From NCBI GenBank assembly GCA_031216915.1, contig CM062296.1, forward strand, positions 457,202,681-457,266,680: a DNA stretch of 64,000 bases, written 5' to 3'. Every line of letters starts with the position of its first letter. Positions within the stretch are counted from its first letter, which is position 1. The DNA comes from Pictodentalium vernedei. Its lineage: Eukaryota > Mollusca > Scaphopoda > Dentaliida > Dentaliidae. Below are positions 11,202-21,519 of this stretch, one piece after another. The notes under the pieces are model-generated. The model made no database searches. It was given only the letters and a program-made list of their open reading frames with translations, and was not told the DNA's origin. Both the position numbers and the translations under genes were made by a program.

Positions 11202-12454
11202 AGCTCATCTTGACAAAGTCAAGCTGAGCTAATCTCATCGCTCTCCATCCATCGTCCGTCAACACCATGTTTTGGTCTTCTCCTCCAAAGCCGCTGGGCC
11301 AATTCAAGTGAAAGTTTGTGTGAGTGATGGTCCCAAAGGGGCATTTCATTTTTGTTCAACTCAGCATGCCCAGCCCCATAGGGAGGGAGTGGGGGAAAAT
11401 GCTCCAAAATATTTTAAAAATCTTCTCAAGAACCAGTGTGTACAATGACTTGATATTTGCTATGGAGCTTCCATATGAGGTGTAGAATCAAGTTTGTTCA
11501 AACGAACTTCGTGAAGTAATATTTGGCTTTGTAATAGGAGGGGTAAGATTTTTGGCCCCGCCCAAAATTTCTATTTTCTGAACCGATGGTGTGGTATGAA
11601 CCAAATTTGGTTTGTTGTAGTATTGGGTCATAAGTACTTGACCCATGCAAAAAAAAAAATTCCCGCATCCCCATGGGAACCCTGGGAGCTAAAAATAGAA
11701 ATATTTTCAAACGCCTATATCTCCCAAACCCCACGGAACAGAGAGCTTTTATTTGGTATGAAGTATCCTTATGACCAGTAGAATTGAATGGTAAAAAAAA
11801 AATGCCATCGGTTATGTTAGGGTGTTCTGTAATGGGCATCGAAAAAATGCTGAGTCAGCATATTTGCAAAAATTTAAAAAAATCTTTACTCCAGAACTAA
11901 TCATCAGAATTTTTTGGTATACAGCATTCATAGGGGGGGGGGGGGGGGGGGAGGTCAGATAAAAGTTTGTTGAAATAAAGCTCATTTGTTCATATTTGGG
12001 CTCTCTACATGTAGGAGCCCGAAGTTTTAACATTGGGTAATATGGGGAATATTCTTTAAAAATCTTCTTCTTCAGAACCACCAGTCAGTATCTTTTAATA
12101 TTTGGTATACATCATTGTTATGAGGGTCAGATTCTAGATTGTTCAAACCAAGTTCCTCGGTTAATATTTGGGCTTCCTACGGAAGCCCAAATTTTATCTT
12201 TTTTCAATATGGAGGATAATTTAAAAAAATCTTCTTCTTCAGATCCATCAGTCAGAATGCTTTGATATTTGGTATGCAACATCTCTATGGGGGTCAGATT
12301 CAAGTTTGTTCAAATCAGTTCCCTAGGTATATATTTGGGCTCACTATGGTAGCCCAAATTTTTACTTAGTGCAATATGAGGAAATTTCTTTAAAAATCTT
12401 CTACTTCAGATCCACCAGTCGGAATGCTTTTATATTTGGTATACAACATCTCTA

Positions 12455-12487
<33 letters not shown>

Positions 12488-13183
12488 CAGATTCCAGATT
12501 GTTCAATTCGAGTGCCTAGGTTAATATTTGGGCTCCATATGGGAACATGAAATTTAACTTAGTACAATATGAGGGAATTTCTTCAAAAATCTTCTTCAGA
12601 TTCACTTGTCAGAATGCTTTCACATTTGGTATACAACATCTTTATGGGGGGGAGGGGGGGGGCAAATTCAAGTTTGTTCAAATTGGATCCATAGGTTAAT
12701 ATTTGGGCTCGCTATGGTAGCCTAAATTTGAACTTAGTGCAATTCGAAGAAATTTCTTTACAATTTCTCTTCTTCAGATTCAACAGTCAGAATGCTTTCA
12801 TATTCGGTACACAACATCTCTAGGGAAGTCAGATTAACTGTGTTCAAATCAAGAGCCTGGGTTATTATTTGGGCTCTCTTTGGGAGCCGGAATTGGCCAT
12901 TTTGCTGAAGAATTAAAAATTTTGTATTCAGTACCCTCTAGAGGTACTAAGATTAATCCACATAGGTTGTATCAAGGGTCTTCATAGGGGAGCTCTACAT
13001 TTTACTTATGATCAACTGAACAAAAGGCATGATGCCCAGATTATTTTTGTCACTCCTGAGGGACTCAAGGATTGACAGTGTAGCCTATGGAGATGGCTTG
13101 CTTAATGTAGACTCATTCTTGGACTCTGTTTAAATTGTGTTCTGTACAAGATGAGCTCTTCAGGCCCCGTGGGGCCTCTTGTT
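11202..13183 (+). mobile_element. Family A element in the right terminal repeat of DIRS copy 1
   Basis: It starts AGCTCATCTTGACAAAGTCA, forming a hairpin with AAGCTGAGCT, and ends in hairpin GGCCCCGTGGGGCC plus CTCTTGTT. The flanks are DIRS right-terminal-repeat sequence: left 11090-11200 matches 38210-38320, and right (13184 on, GTTTTGCAAGCAAATTTTGG) matches 38330 on. It is closely similar over its whole length to 60865-62777, apart from homopolymer lengths. Three poly-G tracts lie inside (11933-11951, 12455-12486, 12643-12661 region). Insertion was again in a T-run. Confidence 0.75.
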
Positions 13184-13322
13184 ATTTTCAGTTTTGCAAG
13201 CAAATTTTGGGGATAGGAGGGGTTCAAAATTTGTGTTTGGCCCTTGATATTATTGAATTTGCACCAGCTAAGTCTGGGCCATTGGTAAGTATAAAAAAAT
13301 ATACAAATTACTTTAAATTTAT
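13184..13322 (+). repeat. Right inverted terminal repeat of DIRS copy 1 (distal part)
   Basis: GCAAATTTTGGGGATAGGAG, AAAATTTGTGTTTGGCCCT and CCAGCTAAGTCTGGGCCATT followed by GGTAAGTATAAAAAAATATA match the right terminal repeat of copy 2 (38330-38458) with substitutions. The last part is complementary to the split internal complementary region at 8992-9011 and 11022-11040. The end near 13322 is set from that complementarity. Confidence 0.75.
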
Positions 13323-13471
13323 AATATTTTAAGAAGGACTGGACAGATATTTATTAATTAGTATGAATCAACCTAAGAAGGGTTTGACTCAAACAGGCCA
13401 AAAAGTTGCCAACATTTGGCTTATGATGCACCATACAAGGATCCCCCATTGTAACAATAACCCCTTGAAGA
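13323..13471. other. Unassigned sequence between DIRS copy 1 and family G flank
   Basis: No gene or repeat is recognised. Relative to the paralogous locus at 52483 this stretch, together with 2525-13322, is extra sequence. Confidence 0.4.
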
Positions 13472-13690
13472 TTTCTTTTCTAGTTTAGCATCTAACTGTT
13501 GCCCACCATTACAATACTTTACCTATACATTTGTTACAGGCTACGGTCCACTTTTATGTACAGACCGTTACAATACTTTATATGTACCTTTGTTATCAGG
13601 TCATTACCTAGATGTGTGTCATTGCTGTGTCACAAACTATACATGTACATGTCTTACACAAGTTGAGCTACAGTGTCATTGAGATTTTCA
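13472..13690 (+). repeat. Family G 3' flank, second copy at 52491-52700
   Basis: From TTTCTTTTCTAGTTTAGCAT onward the sequence matches 52491-52700 closely (TTTACCTATACATTTGTTAC, GTACAGACCGTT, CAGGTCATTACCTAGATG, TGAGCTACAGTGTCATTGA). In the second copy this text follows directly after CCACTCTGGGACTCAA, whereas here that phrase is 10.9 kb to the left (2510-2524). Confidence 0.75.
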
Positions 13691-13837
13691 TTTGCAAATT
13701 AGTTATTTAGAAAAGGTACTCTGATGCTTTTTAGTTCCTTAGCTATGAAAACTCAACCCTGCATCGGCAGTGCGAACCCTTGTTTATTCAATTAACAGGA
13801 GTTCATTCTATCACCTACATGCAGTTACAGGGCAAAT

Positions 13838-14201
13838 GGGAGCACGGTGACTCAGTGGTAGATAGTTGGACTTCTATGCTAGAGGTCCCGAGTTCGATCC
13901 CCATCTGGGGTGACCGGTGTTGTGTCCTTGGGCAAGGCACTTTATCCCAGTTGCCTGCATGGGGGCACGATGACGCCACTTACTAAGGCGTACTGCACGT
14001 TGATGATGCACATGTCTTCAACCGCTGTAACCCTGCTTTAGCGGAGCTTGAACAGAGTTGGAATGTTGAGGTTCTGACAGTTGCACGTCGATGCTCGGTG
14101 GTTCTCTCCGGGTACTCTGGCTTCCTCCACCCGTAAAACTGTCACGATTAGCCATTGTACATATATATGTGACCTTAAACACCAATAAATAAATAAATAA
14201 C
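13838..14201 (+). mobile_element. tRNA-headed SINE
   Basis: It begins GGGAGCACGGTGACTCAGTG (A box region), has GAGTTCGATCCCC (B box) near 13892, then the shared body TGTGTCCTTGGGCAAGGCAC, GGGGGCACGATGACGCCACT and CTCGGTGGTTCTCTCCGGGT, and ends CACCAATAAATAAATAAATA. GGCAAAT flanks it at 13831-13837 and 14202-14208. The head is tRNA-like but diverged, so I call it a SINE promoter rather than a tRNA gene. Confidence 0.9.
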
Positions 14202-14208
14202 GGCAAAT

Positions 14209-14526
14209 TTGTACAGAAGGCATGGTAGATAGTTTTGAACTAGGAACTTGTATTCAATTAGCAGAATTATCCAGTTAAAAAGTATCAAATTAAGTGAGCT
14301 TCACTTTATTATGTTACAGATCTTACTGATATTCTGTTGTTCTTGATTACTCGGCTTTAAAGGATTTATTTATTGGTGTGTAAAGTCTCAGGTGACTGCA
14401 ACATGGAAATAGCCAAAGTATGTTTTGAATTTCTAAAGAGAAATGCTAAGGGCATGGAAAGTCATTGACTATAGGAACTGTCATTAACTGGTAGAGTGCT
14501 AAATTGTTTTTGCTTGTTAAAATTTT
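14209..14526. other. Unassigned intergenic or intronic stretch
   Basis: No feature recognised; plain AT-rich sequence between the SINE and a family A element. Confidence 0.4.
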
Positions 14527-16566
14527 TAGCTCACCTGACTGAAAGTCAGGGTGAGCTTTTCTGATCACTTTTCGTCCGTCGTCCGGCGTCCGTCGTCCGG
14601 CGTGAAGGTGGTGTTTGTTTTTCTTCCAAACCACTGGCCGCATGTTAATGAAATTTCATGTGAGTAGGGGTTATATAGCGGCATTTTGATTTTTGGGCAA
14701 ATTAGGTTTCGGCTCATATTGAGCAGAGGGGTGGGGCAAAAATGCTCCAATTCTTAAAAAATCTTCTTCTCAAGAACCAGCAATAGCAGAGACTTGATAT
14801 TTGGTATGCAGCTTCCTTTTGAGGTGTAGACTCAAGTTTGTTCAAGAGAAGTTTGTAGGTCTATACTTGGCGATGTTATGGGAGGAGCAAAAATTTTGGC
14901 CCCACCCCAAATTTCTATTTTTTAAACCGAGAGGCCAATTTGAACCAAATTTTATGTGAGGGCTTATTGGGTCATAAGTACCTAATTTATGCAGAAATTT
15001 TTTTTCCTGTAGCCCCGTGGGAACCACAGGAGCTAAAAATAGAAAAAAATTAAAACGCCTATATCTCAAAAACTGCACGGCACTGAGAATTTTTATTTGG
15101 TGTGCAGCTTCCTTGGGACCAACAGAAAGGATTGGTAAAAAAAAATTGCCATCGGTTTTATCATAGGGTACAGTTTCGGGACTTTGAAAAAGTGCTGAGT
15201 CGGCACTTTTTAACACTGTAGGCAATGGGAAAAACATTAAAAAATCTTCTTCTCCAGATCCAGCAGGCAGAATCTTTTGATATTTGGTATGCAACATTGT
15301 AGGGTGGATCTGATTCAAGTTTGTTCAAATCGGCCCCCTGGGTTCATATTTGGGCTCAGTATAGGAGCCCGATTTCGAACTTAGTGCATTTCAGGCAAAT
15401 TTCTTAAAAAATCTTCTTCTCCAGATCCAGCAGGCAGAATCTTTTGATATTTGGTATGCAACATTGTGGGGTGGATCTGATTCAAGTTTGCTCAAATCGG
15501 CTCCCTGGATTCATATTTGGGCTCACTATAAAAGCCCGAATTCGATCTTAGTGCATTTCAGGCAAATTTCTTAAAAAATCTTCTTCAGATCGAGCAGGCA
15601 GAATCTTTTGATATTTGGCATGCAACATTGTGGGGTGGATCTGATTCAAGTTTGTTCAAATCGGCCACCTGGGTTTATATTTGGGCTCAGTATAGAAGCT
15701 CGAATTCGAACTTAGTGCATTTCAGGCAAATTTCTTAAAAAATCTTCTTCTCCAGATCCAGCAGGCAGAATCTTTGGATATTTGGTATGCAACATTGTGG
15801 GGTGGATCTGATTCAAGTTTGTTCAAATCGGCCCCCTGGATTCATATTTGGGCTCACTATAGAAGCCCAAATTCGAACTTAGTGCATTTCAGGCAAATTT
15901 CTTTAAAAATCTTCTTCTCCAGATCCAGCAGGCAGAATCTTTTGTTATTTGTTATGCAACATTGTGGGGTGGATCTGATTCAAGTTTGTTCAAATTGGCC
16001 CCCTGGATTCATATTTGGGCTCACTATAGAAGCCCGAATTCGAAGTTAATGCATTTCAGGCAAATTTCTTTGAAAATCTTCTTTTCAAGATCCAGCAGGC
16101 AGAATCTTTTGATATTTGGTATGCACCATGCTTAGGGGGTGAGATTCAAGTTTGTTCAAGCCAAGTCCCTTGGTCCATATCTGGGCTCACTGTGGGAGCT
16201 TGAATTGTAACTTAGTTCAAAATGAGGAATTTTCTTTAAAAATCTTCTCAAGATCCAGCAGGCAGAATCTTTTGATATTTGGTATGCACCATGCTTAGGG
16301 AGTGAGATTCAACTTTGTTCAAGCCAAGTCCCTAGGTCCATATTTGGACTCACTGTGGGAGCCCGAATTATAACTTAGTTCAATATGAGGAATCTTCTTT
16401 AAAAATCTTCTATTTTTTTTTTAGATCCACTGGTCAGAATCTTTGGATATTTGGTATAAGCTTTTCTTAGGAGGATCAGATGCAACTTGTTGAAATCAAT
16501 TCTCTGGGTTGATATTTAGGCTACCATGTCAGGTGAGCGCCCTCAGGCCCCTTGGGGCCTCTTGTT
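14527..16566 (+). mobile_element. Family A element with 167-bp tandem units
   Basis: The 5' end AGCTCACCTGACTGAAAGTC pairs with the following AGGGTGAGCT as a hairpin, and a GTCCGTCGTCCGGCGTCCG stretch follows. The 3' end is CAGGTGAGCGCC, hairpin AGGCCCCTTGGGGCCT and CTTGTT. The 5' AGCTCACC is the inverse of the 3' GGTGAG, a subterminal inverted repeat. Core words (CAGATCCAGCAGGCAGAATC) recur at about 15255, 15422, 15586, 15753 and 15920, a period of 164-167 bp. Long open frames inside (for example 14842-15318 minus) are by-products of the repeat. Confidence 0.75.
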
Positions 16567-17275
16567 TTATTTGTCTTTGCTTTCTTCCAATTTATGGGAG
16601 AGTGCCTATGGGCACTTTTACATTAATTGCAACAAGGCAAGTCGATAAAGACTAAATAATTTCACTTTAATGATAATATGAAGCACATTCACAGAATATG
16701 ACGCTTCGAGTTGCAGTGCCTGCATTTCAGAATAAAGCCTAAATATGGGCTTCCAGCACTCTGCCAATTAAAAACCCTTGAAAAATTAAGTATCAGTAAA
16801 TCGGAGGATATTCATTCCACCAATAACCTGCAATATTCAGCTTGCCTCACACAGTAAAATATACCAGGAAAGGATCTTCTCTGACTAATAGAGCCTGTGC
16901 CTAATAGAATAAGAATTATTCAGTAGGTTACATATGTGGTTGTTACATTATATTAAAATAGGAAATATTGATTACAAATTCCCTTTCCTCAGATGTTCTT
17001 GTAACTTTCTGTAGCTTTTGGGAAGCTCCATTGTTTTTAGCCTCAAAACATCTTGAATTCATCATTAGCTCCTTAAAAATGCTTGAAAATATGCCCCGAA
17101 AGCCCCGGTGACTTGGAAGCAAAAAAGCCATGGTACAATTAAGAGAATTTTCTTGGGCAATCTTTATCTTTGGACAGTTTTATTAAATGAAAACAAATAC
17201 TGTTCTTTATGAAAATCACCGTTGATTATACAACAGAGTTTGTGCAAATCAGTGTTGTCTTTTGTTTTGTTTTAG
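16567..17275 (+). other. ERM gene intron (part), apparently single-copy sequence
   Basis: I see no repeat family and no second ERM exon here. It ends with a pyrimidine-rich acceptor (TTTTGTTTTGTTTTAG) at 17275. The preceding ERM exons must lie left of the window or beyond my recognition. Confidence 0.6.
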
Positions 17276-17379
17276 GTGCTAATCTTGATGAATATGAAAA
17301 TGCTGAAGTCATGCCAAGACCAGAAGAGGAAAGGATAACAGCGATGGAGAAAAACGCCCGCTTACAAGAACAACTGAAG
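17276..17379 (+). CDS. MSN-like: ERM (ezrin/radixin/moesin) protein, penultimate coding exon (partial gene)
   Basis: ERM proteins link cortical actin to membrane proteins. This 104-nt exon starts after an AG at 17274-17275, takes one base from the previous exon to finish its first codon, and encodes 34 residues, ANLDEYENAEVMPRPEEERI and TAMEKNARLQEQLK. It ends at CTGAAG|GTATAC, a good donor. The EEER...EKN.R.Q..LK pattern corresponds to the linker just before the C-terminal actin-binding domain of moesin (EEERTTEAEKNERVQ). It joins in frame (phase 0) to the exon at 39693. A mobile element (family F) begins about 28 bp after the donor. The single-gene 'moesin-like' naming is a family-level call; ezrin, radixin and moesin cannot be separated from this fragment. 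Confidence 0.9.
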
Positions 17380-17407
17380 GTATACTATACTCTGTACAGA
17401 TATTTAT

Positions 17408-17690
17408 ATCCCCTGCAACAAGTTGTGGGGGTGGTGAGTATACTGGAAACACCTTGTCTGTCCATCCATAGACATAATTTTGTCCGGAGATTTTCTCAGG
17501 TGTTTATGGGTTTATTCCTTTGAAACTTGGTATGGATATTCACTACCATGGGAACCTGTACACCTGCGATTATAGTTTTGATCAGAGCTATGCCCTTTTT
17601 GTCTCAGAATATGGTGTGTCTGTGGGGGGGGGGGGGGGGGGGGGGGGGGTATTGACGGGTCCATCTGGGACTATCACACCTCTAGTTTTG
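17408..17690 (+). mobile_element. Family F element, short copy with poly-G tract
   Basis: The 5' end ATCCCCTGCAACAAGTTGTG continues GGGG and can fold (CCCC with GGGG). It is followed by CTTGTCTGTCCATCC and one unit with TGAAACTTGGTATGGAT and CCATGGGAACCTGTACACCT, the words of the longer array at 49490-50100. A 26-G run lies at 17624-17649, just before GGGTCCATCTGGGAC, the same position as the 20-G run at 50032-50051. Confidence 0.65.
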
Positions 17691-17989
17691 CATGGTTTCT
17701 ATCCAGACCTGTTAAACTTAGGAAGTGTAAAATAGTGAGATTTCTGAGCAAAAATAGTTTTTTAATTGTTCGGAGAGGATAATATATTTGCATTAAGTGT
17801 GAGATTCTGTAAAAATCACAATTTTCAAGCTTATTTAGCAAAAATGTTTTCTGAGAAATAGTCCCTCTTTAAAATAGTTAGACTTCATCAGTCTGATTCT
17901 CTCCATGACCTCCTGATATTCAATTTGGTTGACACTAAAGATTTTTTTTATTTATTAGGAGTCTAATTACACTTTCAACATCCAGGGTC
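17691..17989. other. Unassigned intronic sequence
   Basis: Nothing recognised beyond AT-rich sequence. Confidence 0.4.
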
Positions 17990-18225
17990 ACCTTTTGTCC
18001 GACACTTTTACAGTGGAGAAAGCCAGAGTACCCGGAGAGAATCGCCGAGCAATGGTGTGCAACTGTCAGACTCACCACTGTACTAACTCCGCACAAGCAG
18101 GGTTAACATTGGTTGAAGATGCACCGTCTGTGTGTATTACACCTTAGTACAGAGCACCACCATGCCTCCACTTTTACAATCAGGTTAAAGAGCCTTGTCC
18201 AAGGACACAACACAGTTACCCCTTG
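17990..18225 (-). mobile_element. Diverged SINE fragment
   Basis: On the minus strand the SINE body words are visible in altered form: TGTGTCCTTGGACAAGG near 18205, and on the plus strand GGAGAAAGCCAGAGTACCCG, CCGAGCAATGG and TAACTCCGCACAAGCAGGGT. The head is not recognisable. It is clearly older than the other copies. Confidence 0.65.
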
Positions 18226-18296
18226 ACACTAAAGATAGTCAGTGTTTAATCCACCACAACGAAGTTGGTCTGTCCATACATCTGCCCATCCAACTA

Positions 18297-18475
18297 AGCC
18301 TGGAAATAAGCAGTCTCATTTGCAGAAGGAGGTCCCAAGAAGGTGAATTTGCTGATGTTATCCCATGCCGTGGGCTAATTTATCCTGTGGGTACCTCTTT
18401 CTCTTTTGTCCTGAAACTTTGGTTCAGATTGAGGTTCACAGAAGGTAAATTTAGAGATGCTAATAGAGCCCAAAG
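18297..18475 (+). mobile_element. Truncated MITE related to 42234-42486
   Basis: GCCTGGAAATAAGCAGTCTC, GAGGTCCCAAGAAGGTGA, CCCATGCCGTGGGCTA and GAGGTTCACAGAAGGTAAAT match the left two thirds of the inverted-repeat element at 42234-42486. The right inverted end is missing. Confidence 0.6.
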
Positions 18476-18635
18476 TATGAGGGAATTTCTTTGAAAATCT
18501 TCTTCAGATCCACCAGTCAGAACGCTTTCATATTTGGTACACAATGTCTCAAGGGGGCTGCAGGGGTGTAGGGGGGAGGGGGATTTTCAGATTCAAGTAT
18601 GTTCAAATCAAGTCCCTGGGTTAATAGTGCACACC
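18476..18635 (+). mobile_element. Family A fragment (one core unit)
   Basis: It holds a single unit with GAGGGAATTTCTTTGAAAAT, CTTCAGATCCACCAGTCAGA and CAAATCAAGTCCCTGGGTTA, without either terminus. Confidence 0.65.
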
Positions 18636-19754
18636 CACGCAGTGGCGTGGGCGCACATAGTTAACCCAGGTATGTATCCATGATTTTATAATTTTTCTAT
18701 ATACCATGCAACAGAGTTTGGGGTGCCATCTGGCGGCGTGGCTCTCCCACTGGCAAAAAATTCAGAATCATTGTAACGGATATTTAATTGTTTTGGGCTT
18801 TTCAAAGGACATTATGTAAAATATATTGTCTCAGAATGCTGGAGACTATGAGAAATAATTAAGTAATGAAGTGACTTTCGAAGTTAGGTAATTGTTGGCG
18901 AGTTAGGTATTGTTTGAAAGTTCAAAGTGCCAATACCGTCCGTTGCCGGTTTCGTCAGATTCAAAGCCCAGTTTCAATTTTAATTGAGAACGTACACTTC
19001 ACAAATTGTTGACAACGAATAAAAAAAATAAAACAAGTGATTTATTGACACTTTTAGTGGGGGAACATACCGCGATTTTCTTAGAATCAGCCGGAGTTCG
19101 GATGAATTCAAGTTATGTTGACGTACATGTGCGGTCTGGGGAAATCTTTGTTCTCAAAACACGGGCATGCAGTATTGTACTTGTAGTAAACTTTTACAGA
19201 AACACATGCACGCCAACAGCGATAATCATTTATTTCCTAGATTTTTCTTCACAAGTTCACTGGCTCCAGTCTATGAACTATTTTTACCAGTGATACAATA
19301 CAATGTCAGTTTAAGACTGTCAGAATTACAGTGTAGCAGCCAAGCAATTTTGTGATCCGACATGTTCTAAAGGCTAAATACCAGAACCACTCAGAACTCC
19401 ATTTAAATTACACTTCCTCTGTGTTTTGGTAAACAATGTTTTAATTCCTGGATGCTTTAGGCTTTGCAACCAGAATAGAACTGAATTCATCTTCAAGCTA
19501 GTCAATGTCGTCTGACCAACATCTGGAGGTGGGGATTCTGATATTTAATATGTTTCTCCTGAAATGGCAAAAATGTTTTAAAAAGCCTAAATACCAACCT
19601 CCCCAGAACCGACCTCTAAATAACATTTGCAGACAGATTCCAGAGAAAATATTTCATTTCTACTAATTCTAGTTTGTTGAAGCATTCAAAAGGAAAACTG
19701 AAATTGAATTTATTACAAAATGTGTGGCTGCATTTTTGTCTGTCCATCCATCCA
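18636..19754. other. Unassigned intronic sequence
   Basis: I recognise no gene or repeat. There is a short hairpin-like CACCCACGCAGTGGCGTGGG at 18644-18663. The open frame at 19006-19293 has no family features. Confidence 0.4.
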
Positions 19755-19980
19755 TCAGTGAGTTGGACAACTCATAGCCTGGACGATTCGTACCTCTGCC
19801 TCTGTCAATTGGTACCTTTTGCTGGACAATTCGTATTCCGTTGCCTGGACAATTCGTACCTTTTCCCAGGACAATTTGTACCTTCTGTCTGGATGATTCG
19901 TACCCCTCCTCTGGGCAGTATCCGACAGTTTGTACCCCCTCTGGACAATTTGTATCCTCTTCTGCAAATTCATACCCTAC
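19755..19980. repeat. Minisatellite, unit about 25-30 bp (GGACAATTCGTACC)
   Basis: Variants of TGGACAATTCGTACCTTTTG recur about eight times with irregular spacing and CT-rich fillers. The same unit reappears at 20633-20777, immediately left of the assembly gap. Confidence 0.8.
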
Positions 19981-20632
19981 TTAACCCCCTCTAAAAAAAT
20001 ATACATGGAGATGGGGTTGGGAGAGGATTATAAACTTGGAGAAAGGATAAAAAAGGCGCTGTCATTTCTATTATTTTAACAGACACAGAATATCAAATTT
20101 CATGATAAAAGTAAAAAGCAAGTAGACACTTAAAAGATTCAACGTCACGATGGCAAAAAGAAACTGCTCTAATGAGGGAGCTCTGAATTAAAAATGCCAA
20201 GAAGAAAAAGCTCTATTGAGGGAGCTCAGAATTAAATTAATTAAATTATTAAGGCAGCACGCTCTTTAACTTATTATTTGGAGCGTCATAAAATTATTTA
20301 TTGTTAGTTCTTCATCAATTTAAAGAATTATTGTGGCTTCATTAAAAAAATAGTGTTTTAACTGTAAAACTACATCCATTACTATCTACTATAAATTTTC
20401 TTTTACCACGTTCGGACCCGAAGTTGATAATACTAGAGATCGCTTTTTCACTTGTACTGTTAAGCGATGGTTCACCCATTGAAGTTTCATTTCTATGCAT
20501 AAATCTTGGTTTGATTGGTTGTTTCATGCATATGTTTATGTTTGTATTACTATCACTCCGTCGACTTTTCATTTTCATTTCACTCCGCCAAAACATGAGT
20601 CAAAAACATTTAAATAGTTAATATATTAGACA
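19981..20632. other. Unassigned sequence between two minisatellite blocks
   Basis: A short direct repeat (GAGGGAGCTC..GAATTAA) occurs at about 20174 and 20218. No gene is seen. Confidence 0.4.
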
Positions 20633-20777
20633 GTTTAGTACACTTACTTGAGACAACTTGTACCAAAAAGGAGACAATTCACATCTTTTACTCAATACTG
20701 GGACAATTCGTACCTTTTGTCTAGACAATTTGTACCTTATTGTCAAGACAATTCATACCCCCTAATTGTGGTGTGAA
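20633..20777. repeat. Minisatellite, second block, running into the gap
   Basis: TACTTGAGACAACTTGTACC, GGACAATTCGTACCTTTTG and AGACAATTTGTACCTTATTG continue the unit of 19755-19980 up to the first N. The array probably extends into the gap. Confidence 0.75.
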
Positions 20778-20877
20778 NNNNNNNNNNNNNNNNNNNNNNN
20801 NNNNNNNNNNNNNNNNNNNNNNNNNNNNNNNNNNNNNNNNNNNNNNNNNNNNNNNNNNNNNNNNNNNNNNNNNNNNN
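20778..20877. other. Assembly gap (100 N)
   Basis: It contains exactly 100 N bases, the usual placeholder size for a gap of unknown length. Open frames crossing it are meaningless. Confidence 0.99.
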
Positions 20878-21214
20878 ACGCCTTACAATATTTTTTTATT
20901 GTTTTGAAAAGTATGTTTTTGTCATCGTCAGCAATAAGGGCTATATACTGCAAGCAAATTCACATCTTGAGCAAGTGTAGCATCCAGGGGCACACTACAG
21001 CCTCCAGCAAATGCCAAATAACAACCTATTTTACCCTACATGTACACATGTATTAACAAATGTAATTAAACCATGCTTCTACATCATAGTACTACAGTTA
21101 AAACAAGAAGTCCTGTCATGAAATGCGCACAAATAACACGTTGATATGCGCGTTAATGTACGCGTTATGGCCCCAGTAAAGCTATCAAATTCTGTACATA
21201 TGGCCTGTGCACAA
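20878..21214. other. Unassigned intronic sequence
   Basis: No gene or family recognised. CGCGTTAATGTACGCGTTA near 21150 is a small direct repeat. Confidence 0.35.
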
Positions 21215-21273
21215 GCAATGTTTCAGCCAATGGACCTCCGGGTAACCCGGAGGTCCATTGGCAGAAACATTGC
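21215..21273. repeat. Near-perfect palindrome, 28-bp arms
   Basis: The left arm GCAATGTTTCAGCCAATGGA continuing CCTCCGGG faces the right arm CCCGGAGGTCCATTGGCAGA continuing AACATTGC, with 3 bp between them. One mismatch and one indel separate the arms. It is probably the core of a foldback element. Confidence 0.85.
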
Positions 21274-21519
21274 ATGTGTTTGCTATGAGTAACCAGAAGA
21301 ACCTGTCGTGCTTTGGATGCCATTCAATATGGCAATTGCGCGCAATTCCAACGCGCAATTAAGCCTAGATAAGCGCACTATTCGTGACAGGACTTTTAGT
21401 TTTAACTGTAGGGGCAGAGGGGGGTTTCAACCTTCCAAATCACCATTTAAACCCACAGCCAGAAAACCCATATTACACTTTTATTTACTGGTATTTAGAT
21501 GTTTGTCTGAATTATGCTG

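Larger units (their letters stand above)
2720..13322 (+). mobile_element. DIRS-type retrotransposon copy 1, degraded and interrupted by nested elements
   Basis: Landmarks in element order are a 5' region with gag-like sequence (about 2830-4300), a reverse transcriptase (4735-5205), an RNase H tail (5946-6299), a decayed 3' region, an internal complementary region split by insertions (8223-8271, 8992-9011, 11022-11050), and a right terminal repeat resuming at 13184. The order and sequence match DIRS copy 2 (31463-38458). The left inverted terminal repeat is missing, so the left boundary is approximate. Inserted within it are a palindromic element (about 5206-5945), a SINE (6860-7227), a 720-bp inverted-repeat element (8272-8991) and two family A elements (9012-11021, 11202-13183). 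Numerous stops make it inactive. Confidence 0.75.

Noticed and set aside
13838-13915. Possible true tRNA gene
   Set aside because: A and B boxes are present but the cloverleaf is degraded, and it is continuous with a SINE body and flanked by target duplications.
14842-15318. 158-codon minus-strand open frame
   Set aside because: It lies wholly inside a family A element, and parallel frames appear in the other copies (9124, 11498, 45504, 61151) with unrelated breaks. No conserved protein.
20762-21056. Open frames crossing the N gap
   Set aside because: They are open only because N bases cannot encode stops.
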